A stretch of 8,254 bases of DNA from Flavobacteriales bacterium (GCA_027003085.1 JALWYR010000031.1:1-8254), one strand, 5' to 3'. Positions 1 to 5,811 are shown, counted from the stretch's first letter. Numbers and translations: made by a program. The notes: generated by a model not told the origin, from the sequence alone.

Positions 1-54
1 ACAGCCAGCAGTCTTACCCCTTTTCCCTTCCTTTTTTCGATTAACATTTTTCAT
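1..54 (-). CDS. N-terminal fragment of a minus-strand gene, product unknown
   Basis: Only the first 18 codons are visible, starting at the ATG at 54-52 and open to the left edge. They read MKNVNRKKEGKRGKTAGC, a very basic, lysine- and arginine-rich start. This could be the cytoplasmic lead of a membrane protein or the start of a basic nucleic-acid-binding protein, but 18 residues cannot decide it. The start is supported by a Bacteroidota-type -7 box at 94-101, which would give a leader of roughly 30 bases, and by an A-rich stretch before the ATG. There is no strong Shine-Dalgarno site, as is usual in this phylum. An alternative is that this short open stretch is chance and the promoter serves a gene starting further left. 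Confidence 0.5.
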   Translation of the reverse strand, partial: MKNVNRKKEGKRGKTAGC

Positions 55-93
55 CTTCAAGTTTACGTTTCTTTTACGGTTTATTTCCTGATG

Positions 94-101
94 CAAATAT
101 A
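94..101 (-). promoter_or_regulatory. -7 box (TATATTTG) of the leftmost gene
   Basis: On the minus strand the bases read TATATTTG, a full match to the Bacteroidota sigma-ABfr -7 consensus TAnnTTTG, followed by CATC. Transcription would start about 6-8 bases further on, near 86-88, and reach the ATG at 54. I do not see a good TTG at the -33 position (the region there reads ACAATAG), so the -7 box carries the call. The 27-bp palindrome at 134-160 lies just upstream, about 45-75 bases from the inferred start. Confidence 0.55.
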
Positions 102-133
102 GAATGACATTGTTCTGCTATTGTAAATGTTGA

Positions 134-160
134 AGGCGAAACCGCAATGCGGTTTCGCCT
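134..160. repeat. 27-bp near-perfect palindrome at the edge of the GC-rich island
   Basis: Two 13-base arms, AGGCGAAACCGCA and its exact reverse complement, flank a single A at 147. The pairing continues outward with TTG at 130-132 and CAA at 161-163 if A133 is bulged. As RNA either strand would fold into a strong hairpin. No U-run follows on either strand, so it is not a standard intrinsic terminator. It marks the sharp change from AT-rich promoter DNA on the left to the GC-rich island on the right. It may be an end of a repeat unit, a protein-binding site or a transcript stabiliser; the sequence alone does not say. Confidence 0.85.
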
Positions 161-334
161 CAACCCGAGGAGACCGCCGCCGAGCGAGGCGAAGTCCGAG
201 CGAGGCGGCAGGGCTCCGAGGGCCGCAAGGAGACGCCGCAGGCGGCTCCGCAGCATGCGAAGGGAGACCAACGCGGAGCCGCAGGCGGAGCGTGCCGGCT
301 CCCGGAGCTGCCGAGGAAACCGGAGGGTTCCAAG

Positions 335-525
335 GCCCGCGAAGCAAGACAAGGCCGGAGCGTAGCGAAGGCCTGCCGGCTTGCGAAGCTGCGAAGGGAA
401 ACAAGGCGTGGCCTTGGTCTCGGCCCCCGAAAGCCGCAGGTTCCCGGAGCCGGCGGAGAAGACCGCAGGCGCCCGAGCGTAGCGAAGGCGGCAAAGGGCT
501 TCGTAGCTCGCGCAGCAAGACTAGG
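335..525. repeat. Shuffled direct repeats inside the GC-rich island
   Basis: Two repeat types each occur twice. GAGCGTAGCGAAGGC is identical at 358-372 and 475-489. A 20-base unit at 335-354 matches 506-525 at 17 of 20 positions and shares the core GCAAGAC. In the first pair the 20-mer precedes the 15-mer; in the second it follows, so the modules have been reordered. Smaller repeats in the island are CCGCAGGCG (236-244, 279-287, 463-471), CGAGCGAGGCG (181-191, 197-207), TCCCGGAGC (300-308, 442-450) and TGCGAAGGGA (256-265, 390-399). Several spacings are not multiples of three, which argues against repeats within a protein. Confidence 0.75.
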
Positions 526-527
526 GG

Positions 528-559
528 CGCCGGCGCCGCGCCGAAGGCGCGGGCCGGCG
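528..559. repeat. Very stable GC-only hairpin
   Basis: CCGCGCC at 536-542 pairs with GGCGCGG at 546-552 around a GAA loop. After a single bulged G at 535 the stem continues with GCCGGC at 529-534 pairing to 553-558, plus a C-G pair at 528/559. This makes about 14 pairs, all G-C. It overlaps a 12-base perfect palindrome, GGCGCCGGCGCC, at 526-537. No T-run follows on either strand, so a standard terminator is unlikely. Confidence 0.7.
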
Positions 560-642
560 GCGCAAAAGCCGGTGTAATTTTCATGTGGCGATTACCAAGC
601 ACCGGAATAACCGGCATCCAATCTTTTTGCCGGAAAAATTTT

Positions 643-680
643 GCGCCGCCGGCAGCGGAATTTCATTCCGCCGCCGGCGC
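643..680. repeat. Long imperfect hairpin near the 3' side of the ComF-like gene
   Basis: GCGGAAT at 655-661 pairs with ATTCCGC at 665-671 around a three-base loop. Outside this, GGC/GCC and GCGCC/GGCGC pairs continue the stem with an A-C mismatch (654/672) and a three-base bulge on the left arm. A smaller stem, GTGCG (705-709) with CGCAC (719-723), lies between it and the ComF-like stop codon. Transcripts from that gene would meet these structures first. They may protect or help end the message, though no U-run is present. Confidence 0.55.
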
Positions 681-741
681 CCCGAAGGCTTGCGCAGCGG
701 CGTAGTGCGACCCCAAGGCGCACGGAGCAACCCCCTAAAAA

Positions 742-1425
742 TCAATGCGGTAAATTAAATGCCATCGAGGCTACGCTAATGCGGGCACGGGGGAATTTGT
801 GATGAATGATTTGCACAATGGCCGCAAGCGTAGCACCCGTGGTGATGACATCATCGGTCAGGAGGATATGGCGTCCGTTCCAATTGCTGCGGGTGCGGAG
901 TTTGAAGCCTTGACTAACGTTTTGCCAACGTTCCCAAGGCGACTTGGTGGTTTGACTGGGCGTGTGGCGACGTTTACGCAGGGCATTCGGGACAAAGCGG
1001 GCGCCCGTGTGGCGGGCCAAGCGCCGGGCAAAACCTTCGGTTTGGTTATATCCACGCAGGCGCAACTTGCGCGGATGCAAAGGAACAGGCAGAATGATAT
1101 GGGGCGGGTCGGTCATTAAACGCGGGGCCAAAAAATCGGCCAAACGCGGCCCCACACGGGCATGGTGGTGGTATTTGAGCTTGTGAATCAGCTTGCCGCT
1201 CAGGCCCGTTTTGCTGTAAAACAGCAGGCTGGTGGCTTTGTGGATTGGCGCCTTGGCTTGGAGGATGCGGGCAAGCTTGTGCCGGTCGGAAAAATCGTAG
1301 TGCGTAAAAGGCAATTCATCGATGCAACGGCGGCAAATGACATCCTCGTCATGGGTAAGCGGCCTTGCGCACAACACGCAAGTGCGCGAATAGACCAAAT
1401 CAAGAAGCGACTGGAGGAGCTTCAC
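742..1425 (-). CDS. ComF-family phosphoribosyltransferase-like protein
   Basis: This 227-residue protein has the usual ComF layout. An N-terminal zinc-ribbon with C16-x2-C19 and C31-x2-C34 is followed by a type I phosphoribosyltransferase fold. The family signature RGYNQTEGFARRLA is at 124-137, TPSQT at 155-159, and the PRPP-binding loop ILLTDDVITTGATL at 187-200. Family members are linked to uptake of single-stranded DNA during natural transformation (ComFC in Bacillus). Many Bacteroidota carry one without a known transformation phenotype, so its role here is uncertain. The start is a GTG (1425-1423) one base after the glyQS stop. A later TTG at codon 10 would cut into the conserved lead before the zinc cysteines, and the next Met is residue 104. 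The near-overlap implies an operon with glyQS and probable translational coupling. Downstream lies the GC-rich island, with no clear terminator. Confidence 0.9.
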   Translation of the reverse strand: MKLLQSLLDLVYSRTCVLCARPLTHDEDVICRRCIDELPFTHYDFSDRHKLARILQAKAPIHKATSLLFYSKTGLSGKLIHKLKYHHHARVGPRLADFLAPRLMTDPPHIILPVPLHPRKLRLRGYNQTEGFARRLARHTGARFVPNALRKRRHTPSQTTKSPWERWQNVSQGFKLRTRSNWNGRHILLTDDVITTGATLAAIVQIIHHKFPRARISVASMAFNLPH

Positions 1426-1426
1426 C

Positions 1427-2956
1427 TTAGTCGAGCCAAGCTTTCAGATTGAGGCGTTGGTTTAAAATATGCGGAATATCGTCCGCAGGAATGCGTTCCT
1501 GCTGCATGGTGTCGCGGTTGCGAAGCGTAACGGTGTTGTCGGTAAGTGTTTGATGGTCCACCGTTACGGCATAGGGCGTTCCTATGGCATCCTGACGCCG
1601 ATAGCGGCGGCCGATGGCGTCTTTTTCGTCGTATTGCACCTGGAAATCCCATTTAAGCCGGTCGAAAATTTCGCGGGCTTTTTCGGGCAAGCCGTCTTTT
1701 TTGACAAGCGGAAGCACGGCCACCTGCACCGGTGCCAGAATGGCGGGAATGCGCAGGACAATGCGTGTGGATCCGTCGTCGAGGCTTTCTTCGGCATAAG
1801 AAGCACTCAGCACGGCCAGGAACATGCGGTCGAGCCCGATGGAAGTTTCGATAACGTAAGGAATGTAGGTTTCGCGGGTTTCGGGGTCGAAATAGCGCAT
1901 TTTGCGTCCCGAAAATTCTTCGTGCCGGCGCAGGTCGAAATCGGTACGGGAATGAATACCTTCCAGTTCTTTGAAGCCGAAGGGGAAACGGAATTCGATA
2001 TCGGTGGCGGCATTGGCATAGTGGGCCAGTTGTTCGTGGTCTTTGAACCGGTAGAGATCGGCCGGGAAGCCCAACGAACGGTGCCAATGCATCCGTTTTT
2101 CTTTCCAGCTTTCGTACCACTTCATCTCGGTGCCGGGACGCACAAAGAATTGCATTTCCATTTGTTCGAATTCACGCATGCGGAAAATAAATTGGCGGGC
2201 GATGATTTCGTTACGGAAGGCCTTGCCTATTTGGGCAATGCCAAAAGGTATTTTGACCCGTGCGGTTTTGAGCACATTATTGAAATTGACAAAAATGCCT
2301 TGGGCGGTTTCGGGGCGCAAGTAGAGGTGTTGCGCCGAACCGGCCACGGCACCTAGCTGGGTTTGGAACATCAGGTTAAATTGCTTGACATCGGTCCAAT
2401 TGCGCGTTCCACTGACCGGGTCGGCAATTTCCAGTTCGTCGATCAGCGCTTTGAGGGCTGCGAGGTCGTTATTGGCAAGGGCATTGTTTAGTTTGCGGGA
2501 AATTTCATCAATTTGGGCGGCATATTTTTGCACGCGCGGATGTTCGGCGCGGAATTTGGCCTCGTCGAAGGCATCGCCGAAACGTTTGCGTGCTTTGCGA
2601 ACTTCCTTTTCGATTTTGGCTTGGATTTTGGCCAAATGGTCTTCGACCAGTTGGTCGGCGCGGTAGCGTTTTTTGCTGTCTTTGTTGTCGATAAGCGGGT
2701 CGTTGAAGGCATCGGTATGGCCCGAAGCCTTCCAAACGGTGGGGTGCATGAAAATGGCCGCATCAATGCCCACGATGTTTTCGTGCAACTGCACCATGGC
2801 CTTCCACCAGTATTGTTTGATGTTGTTTTTGAGCAGAACACCGTTTGGGCCGTAATCGTAAACGGCCGAAAGTCCGTCGTAGATTTCACTTGAAGGATAA
2901 ACAAAACCGTATTCTTTGGCGTGGGACGTGATTTTTTTGAACAAATCGTCGCTCAT
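1427..2956 (-). CDS. glyQS: Glycine--tRNA ligase, single-chain (class II, dimeric type)
   Basis: This 509-residue enzyme charges tRNA-Gly with glycine in the cytoplasm using ATP. It is the one-chain form, unrelated to the split alpha/beta GlyRS of many bacteria. Visible marks are the N-terminal YGFVYPSSEIYDGLSAVYDYGP region (16-37), WKASGHTDAFNDPL (75-88), RPETAQG (214-220), class II motif 2 with FRNE at 247-250, and motif 3 GLDRMFLAVL (374-383). The anticodon-binding domain starts near 405 and ends close to the C-terminus. Between about 88 and 195 is a charged, helical insertion rich in Lys, Glu and Arg that looks like a coiled coil. Insertions at this place are usual in the family. The ATG at 2956 gives the expected MSDDLFKKI start, with a weak TTCAGG just upstream. 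The length is normal and no active-site motif is missing. The ComF-like gene follows after one base. The promoter is not clear; any promoter would lie in or beside the inverted-repeat element at 2989-3131. Confidence 0.97.
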   Translation of the reverse strand: MSDDLFKKITSHAKEYGFVYPSSEIYDGLSAVYDYGPNGVLLKNNIKQYWWKAMVQLHENIVGIDAAIFMHPTVWKASGHTDAFNDPLIDNKDSKKRYRADQLVEDHLAKIQAKIEKEVRKARKRFGDAFDEAKFRAEHPRVQKYAAQIDEISRKLNNALANNDLAALKALIDELEIADPVSGTRNWTDVKQFNLMFQTQLGAVAGSAQHLYLRPETAQGIFVNFNNVLKTARVKIPFGIAQIGKAFRNEIIARQFIFRMREFEQMEMQFFVRPGTEMKWYESWKEKRMHWHRSLGFPADLYRFKDHEQLAHYANAATDIEFRFPFGFKELEGIHSRTDFDLRRHEEFSGRKMRYFDPETRETYIPYVIETSIGLDRMFLAVLSASYAEESLDDGSTRIVLRIPAILAPVQVAVLPLVKKDGLPEKAREIFDRLKWDFQVQYDEKDAIGRRYRRQDAIGTPYAVTVDHQTLTDNTVTLRNRDTMQQERIPADDIPHILNQRLNLKAWLD

Positions 2957-2988
2957 CCTGAATTATTTTTTTTTGATTAAAACGAAAA

Positions 2989-3131
2989 AGAGGCTGTCCA
3001 AAAAGTAAAAATTTTGTTGAATTTATCCTTTTTTTAAAGGTTTGGAGTAAGGCAATTCATTGATTATAAAGGTATTGCAAAATATTGAAATTTGACCATA
3101 ATATTGATTTGGGCCTTTTTGGACAGCCCCT
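2989..3131. mobile_element. Small inverted-repeat element (MITE-like), 143 bp
   Basis: The ends are inverted repeats: GGCTGTCCAAAAAG at 2992-3005 is the exact reverse complement of 3115-3128. Including the flanking bases, 2989-3005 and 3115-3131 match at 16 of 17 positions. The 109-base interior is AT-rich and has no reading frame of note. Short AT-rich sequences with transposon-like ends and no transposase are typical of non-autonomous elements moved by a transposase elsewhere in the genome. Ends of the form GAGGCTGTCC are, to my memory, seen on Bacteroidota insertion sequences, but I cannot name the family. I see no convincing target-site duplication. It occupies most of the gap between the coiled-coil protein gene and glyQS. 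The alternative is a simple long-range hairpin involved in transcription. Confidence 0.6.
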
Positions 3132-3156
3132 CAAAGATAGGTATTTTTTACGCTTT

Positions 3157-4098
3157 TTATTTGAGTTGGAAATTTCCGGTGCCCACTTTGGTGTTGTTGT
3201 AATACACATTAATCAGGTATTCGCCTTTGACAATTTCGTCGTCTTTGCTTTGGGGCACCACAAAGATACAAATGTCGGTATTTTGTCCTTCGTAGTTAAA
3301 TTCTTTGGATGCACTGGTGATGACATCGCTACCGTCCACACTGATAACATCGCGGTTACCGATAACTTCACCTTTGGGATTGACCACTTGTACGTAGTAG
3401 GTTTTCGGTCCGGCTTCCACAACGGGATTGGCAACGGCAGTCAAGCAAACACGGATTTGCCCTGCGCGTCGGGCACGTCGTGTAACCACCACTTTTCCGC
3501 TTTTTTTGATTTTGACGCCTTCGCCCACAATGTTGGTAGCCGTAAGCACTTTGGCTTTTTGCAATTCCTGCGCCAAGTTTTGGTTTTCTTGGGTCAGTTT
3601 TTCGTTATAGGTAGTGGCTTCGGTCAGTTGCGCATTCAGGCTGTCTTTTTGCAAGGCAAGCACTTGATTAGCTTGTTTGAGCGAATCCACCACTTGCACC
3701 AAGCGGTCGCGTTCTTTGCGCAGGAAATAGATTTGTCGGCGATATTTTTTTATAAGCGCCGCATCGACTTTTTTGGTTTTTTCCAATTCGGCAATGAGTT
3801 GTTCCACTTTGGATTTGGCGTCGGCCACTTCGGATTGGAGTTGTGTTTTGGCGGCAGACAAGCTATCGTAGTTGATTTTGAGTTCGTTCAAATCGTTGAG
3901 CAGTTGTTCTTTTTCGTCTTGCAAAACAGTCTCGGTTTCTTTAAATTCCTTGTATTTCATAACGCCTACGGCTCCCATTCCGGCGGCCAAAAGGGCCAGA
4001 AGTACTACTAAAATTTTCAAACCCTTATTGGTACTTCCCGAAGAGGCGGGTTTGGGGGGTTGGAGGAAATCGTTTTGATCAAAATTGAATTCGGCCAT
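3157..4098 (-). CDS. Conserved coiled-coil membrane protein, function unknown
   Basis: The protein has 313 residues in three parts. Residues 1-26 are a polar, probably cytoplasmic lead with a Pro/Ser-rich stretch. Residues 27-46 form one hydrophobic membrane segment, and residues 50 to about 185 form a long heptad-like coiled coil rich in Leu, Glu, Lys and Gln. From about 190 to 313 is a beta-rich C-terminal domain containing RRARRAGQIRVCLTAVANPV and a final GEYLINVYYNNTKVGTGNFQLK-like strand pair. Proteins of this layout recur in Bacteroidota, often misnamed as chromosome-partitioning or SMC-like because of the coiled coil; I know of no proven function. A single membrane anchor with a coiled coil reaching into the periplasm suggests an envelope scaffold, which is inference. 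A perfect -7 box at 4118-4125 supports the ATG at 4098. It is probably a separate unit from the regulator upstream and may read through into glyQS. Confidence 0.85.
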   Translation of the reverse strand: MAEFNFDQNDFLQPPKPASSGSTNKGLKILVVLLALLAAGMGAVGVMKYKEFKETETVLQDEKEQLLNDLNELKINYDSLSAAKTQLQSEVADAKSKVEQLIAELEKTKKVDAALIKKYRRQIYFLRKERDRLVQVVDSLKQANQVLALQKDSLNAQLTEATTYNEKLTQENQNLAQELQKAKVLTATNIVGEGVKIKKSGKVVVTRRARRAGQIRVCLTAVANPVVEAGPKTYYVQVVNPKGEVIGNRDVISVDGSDVITSASKEFNYEGQNTDICIFVVPQSKDDEIVKGEYLINVYYNNTKVGTGNFQLK

Positions 4099-4117
4099 TT
4101 GCTTGGATTTTTGGATG

Positions 4118-4125
4118 CAAAGGTA
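4118..4125 (-). promoter_or_regulatory. -7 box (TACCTTTG) of the coiled-coil protein gene
   Basis: On the minus strand TACCTTTG fits the Bacteroidota consensus TAnnTTTG at every fixed base and is followed by CATCC. The inferred start near 4111 leaves a leader of about 13 bases before the ATG at 4098. The -33 region reads GCATGG, without the expected TTG. The rest of the 129-bp gap (4126-4227) is A/T-rich and contains a direct repeat, CGAAAAATT at 4171-4179 and 4205-4213. I see no clear terminator for the regulator gene in it. Confidence 0.6.
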
Positions 4126-4227
4126 TTAATTTTTTTATAGCCATGCTTTTAAATTAAACGAAAAAAAAACCGAAAAATTATTAATGAGATTTCTTTTTTG
4201 AAAGCGAAAAATTTAAACCGTTTGCTG

Positions 4228-5280
4228 TTATTGAGAGGAATGGCGTTCGCGAAATGCTTTTGGCGTCAACCCGGTGATTTTTTTAAAACAACGGTAAAAG
4301 GTGGAACGTGAGTTAAATCCGGCATCTTCACCAACAGCTTGTAAGGTGTAGTGTTGGTAATCCGGATCGGAAAGCAATTTTTTGGCCTTTTCCACCCGTA
4401 GGTAATTGATGTATTCGGAAAAACTCCTGTTGTATTTGTTTTTAATAAGAAATCGTAAATGTGATGTGGAAATATCTAATTTTTCGGTTAAGGTCTCCAC
4501 ATTCAAATATGGATCGGTAAATAATTCTTCTTCTTCAATGCGTCGAAGTATCATTTCGTCTTCGGAAACACCGGATCTAGATAATTTGGTATAGGGCCTC
4601 GATAATATGACTTTGAAAATGCCCACATAGAAAATCCAATACACCAATAAGGCTACCGAAAATCTGAGTAATTGATAAAAAGGATCAAAAGTAAAAGGGT
4701 GTTCGTAGGTAAGATAGTAATTACTGAGCACTGCAACAAACCACAATGAAAACATAATAATTAATATCACCAAGCTATTACGGAACCATATTTGTACGCC
4801 AAGCGGGTAAAAATGTTTGTTCTCACGAAAATAGTTCCGCATTTTCCACCATACGAAAAAGCTAAAAATAACCCCCAGGGTTTCATTGACAGCGCGGAGT
4901 TTCCATAAATGGGATTGCAAATCCTCCAAAGGCAATTTTATAATAAGCCAATATACCGACAATGATATGTTGATACCAAAAAGTATAAGGGCGGCAATCA
5001 AATATTTTTTTGAACGGTAAATTTTATCCGTATATCGTTCCAGAAACATAAACAGGAACGGCATAAAAAAGAAAAACCAGGGTACGTTGAGGTAGCGAAG
5101 GAAATAGGGAATACTCCCGTCGTCCCGATGAAGCAAAGGTTGGAATAAATTTAAACTGATGACCAGCGTAAGCCAACCGAGACAACGTGCCGGACTATGT
5201 CGAAATTTTCGATGAAAAAGCACAAATGCACTTACAATTAAACCCTGCACCGCAGCTATAAGCAGTAAAATTTCGATCAT
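4228..5280 (-). CDS. Membrane-anchored AraC-family transcriptional regulator
   Basis: This 350-residue protein joins a membrane sensor to a DNA-binding domain. Seven hydrophobic segments can be placed at about 3-22, 34-50, 66-82, 93-115, 133-147, 167-189 and 205-226. A linker rich in Glu and Arg (about 235-255) leads to an AraC/XylS domain. Its first helix-turn-helix is near 262-282 (LNVETLTEKLDISTSHLRFLI) and the second near 312-335 (TLQAVGEDAGFNSRSTFYRCF), ending in the typical GLTPKAFRE. Proteins of this plan are common in Bacteroidota; their ligands are mostly unknown. Sampled lines of the gene have about 32-38% G+C, lower than glyQS or the receptor gene, which may hint at a different history. 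The ATG at 5280 directly follows AAGGCGGAG, one of the few purine-rich sites here. It is divergent from the HIT gene; no target is evident. Confidence 0.93.
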   Translation of the reverse strand: MIEILLLIAAVQGLIVSAFVLFHRKFRHSPARCLGWLTLVISLNLFQPLLHRDDGSIPYFLRYLNVPWFFFFMPFLFMFLERYTDKIYRSKKYLIAALILFGINISLSVYWLIIKLPLEDLQSHLWKLRAVNETLGVIFSFFVWWKMRNYFRENKHFYPLGVQIWFRNSLVILIIMFSLWFVAVLSNYYLTYEHPFTFDPFYQLLRFSVALLVYWIFYVGIFKVILSRPYTKLSRSGVSEDEMILRRIEEEELFTDPYLNVETLTEKLDISTSHLRFLIKNKYNRSFSEYINYLRVEKAKKLLSDPDYQHYTLQAVGEDAGFNSRSTFYRCFKKITGLTPKAFRERHSSQ

Positions 5281-5302
5281 CTCCGCCTTAATGATTTGGG
5301 TT

Positions 5303-5310
5303 TAAAGTTA
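5303..5310 (-). promoter_or_regulatory. Possible -7 box of the AraC-type regulator gene
   Basis: On the minus strand TAACTTTA matches TAnnTTTG except for the last base. It would start transcription near 5296, about 15 bases before the ATG. No TTG lies at the proper -33 distance. It sits in the 95-bp divergent region shared with the HIT promoter, where an autoregulatory site could also lie, but no clear repeat marks one. Confidence 0.3.
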
Positions 5311-5330
5311 CAAAAAAATTAAATGCTTCA

Positions 5331-5361
5331 TTGTTCATTTCGTCTGAAAATTATAATTTTA
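5331..5361 (+). promoter_or_regulatory. Promoter of the HIT-family gene
   Basis: TTG at 5331-5333 and TAATTTTA at 5354-5361 are separated by 20 bases. This fits the Bacteroidota -33/-7 layout, with only the final base of the -7 box (A for G) off consensus. Transcription would begin near 5366-5368, leaving a very short A-rich leader before the ATG at 5376. This also argues that the TTG at 5331 is a promoter element and not a start codon. Confidence 0.6.
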
Positions 5362-5375
5362 CACAAAAAAATATT

Positions 5376-5783
5376 ATGAGTAGCATTTTCACTAAAATCA
5401 TCAACAGGGAAATTCCTGCATATATTGTTGCGGAAAATGACAATCATATCGCATTTTTAGATATTTTTCCCGTGGCACCCGGTCATGTTCTGGTTGTACC
5501 CAAAAAAGAAACGGACAAATTGTTTGATTTATCCGAGCAAGAATATGTGGAGTTGATGTGGTTTGCCTACCGCGTGGCCAAAGCCATGGAAAAGGCCTTC
5601 CCCGAAGCCAATCGAATCGGCATGGCGGTTATCGGGCTCGAAGTGCCGCATGTACATGTACATTTGGTGCCCATCAACCGGATGTCGGATAGGAATTTTG
5701 AAAAAAAAATCCGGATGACCGACGAACAATTTGCCGAAATAAGCCGGCGAATAGCCGAAAATTTTAAGGAACTGTACGGATAA
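5376..5783 (+). CDS. HIT-family nucleotide-binding protein (histidine triad hydrolase)
   Basis: The protein has 135 residues, the usual length for a Hint-like HIT protein. The opening IFTKIINREIPAYIVAEND and FLDIFPVAPGHVLVVPK (28-43) match the family, and the catalytic triad HVHVH is at 92-96 within GLEVPHVHVHLVPIN. Such enzymes bind purine nucleotides and typically cleave AMP from phosphoramidates or related compounds using the middle histidine region; the natural substrate is often unknown. The Cys of the common IFCKI start is Thr here, so the zinc site of some relatives is absent. I chose the ATG at 5376 because homology begins there; the longer reading from a TTG at 5331 would include the promoter. 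It stands alone, divergent from the regulator and convergent with the receptor gene, and ends at the shared terminator. Confidence 0.94.
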   Translation: MSSIFTKIINREIPAYIVAENDNHIAFLDIFPVAPGHVLVVPKKETDKLFDLSEQEYVELMWFAYRVAKAMEKAFPEANRIGMAVIGLEVPHVHVHLVPINRMSDRNFEKKIRMTDEQFAEISRRIAENFKELYG

Positions 5784-5811
5784 AACCTTTCCATTTTTGC
5801 GTTGTAAATAA

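Larger units (their letters stand above)
164..735. other. GC-rich, gene-free island built of short repeated modules
   Basis: I see no gene in this stretch. From 181 to 540 I count about 72% G+C, with A about 21% but T only about 7.5% on the plus strand. The neighbouring genes are far less GC-rich (glyQS roughly 50-55%, the regulator gene under 40% in sampled lines). The low T content explains why long frames stay open on both strands: stop codons on either strand need a plus-strand T. Their translations are low-complexity Arg/Ala/Gly/Pro runs without a domain. Short modules recur in different order and spacing, and the right part (526-735) holds strong hairpins with an AT-richer patch at about 573-643. 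It is best described as a composite intergenic repeat region of unknown role lying downstream of the ComF-like gene. Confidence 0.7.

Noticed and set aside
134..160. Palindrome as an intrinsic terminator
   Set aside because: No run of T follows on either strand, so it does not meet the usual pattern.
186..204. Resemblance of GAGGCGAAGTCCGAGC to the conserved 5' part of RNase P RNA
   Set aside because: None of the other conserved RNase P RNA segments, such as ACAGAA or the matching P4 3' strand, is found nearby; the match is short and in biased sequence.
81..705. Long open frames on both strands across the GC-rich island (about 178-192 codons)
   Set aside because: They overlap on opposite strands, give low-complexity Arg/Ala/Gly/Pro products with no domain, and are explained by the scarcity of T, which removes stop codons. 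Repeat spacings are often not multiples of three.
1469..2356. A 295-codon plus-strand frame opposite glyQS
   Set aside because: It is antisense to a well-supported synthetase and resembles no family; a shadow frame.
3085..4011. A 308-codon plus-strand Phe/His-rich frame opposite the coiled-coil protein gene
   Set aside because: The Phe-rich product comes from reading Lys/Glu codons backwards; the minus-strand gene has a promoter box and a sensible domain layout.
5331..5375. Longer HIT protein starting at TTG 5331
   Set aside because: The added 15 residues have no family match and cover the -33/-7 promoter; the ATG at 5376 starts at the family's normal N-terminus.
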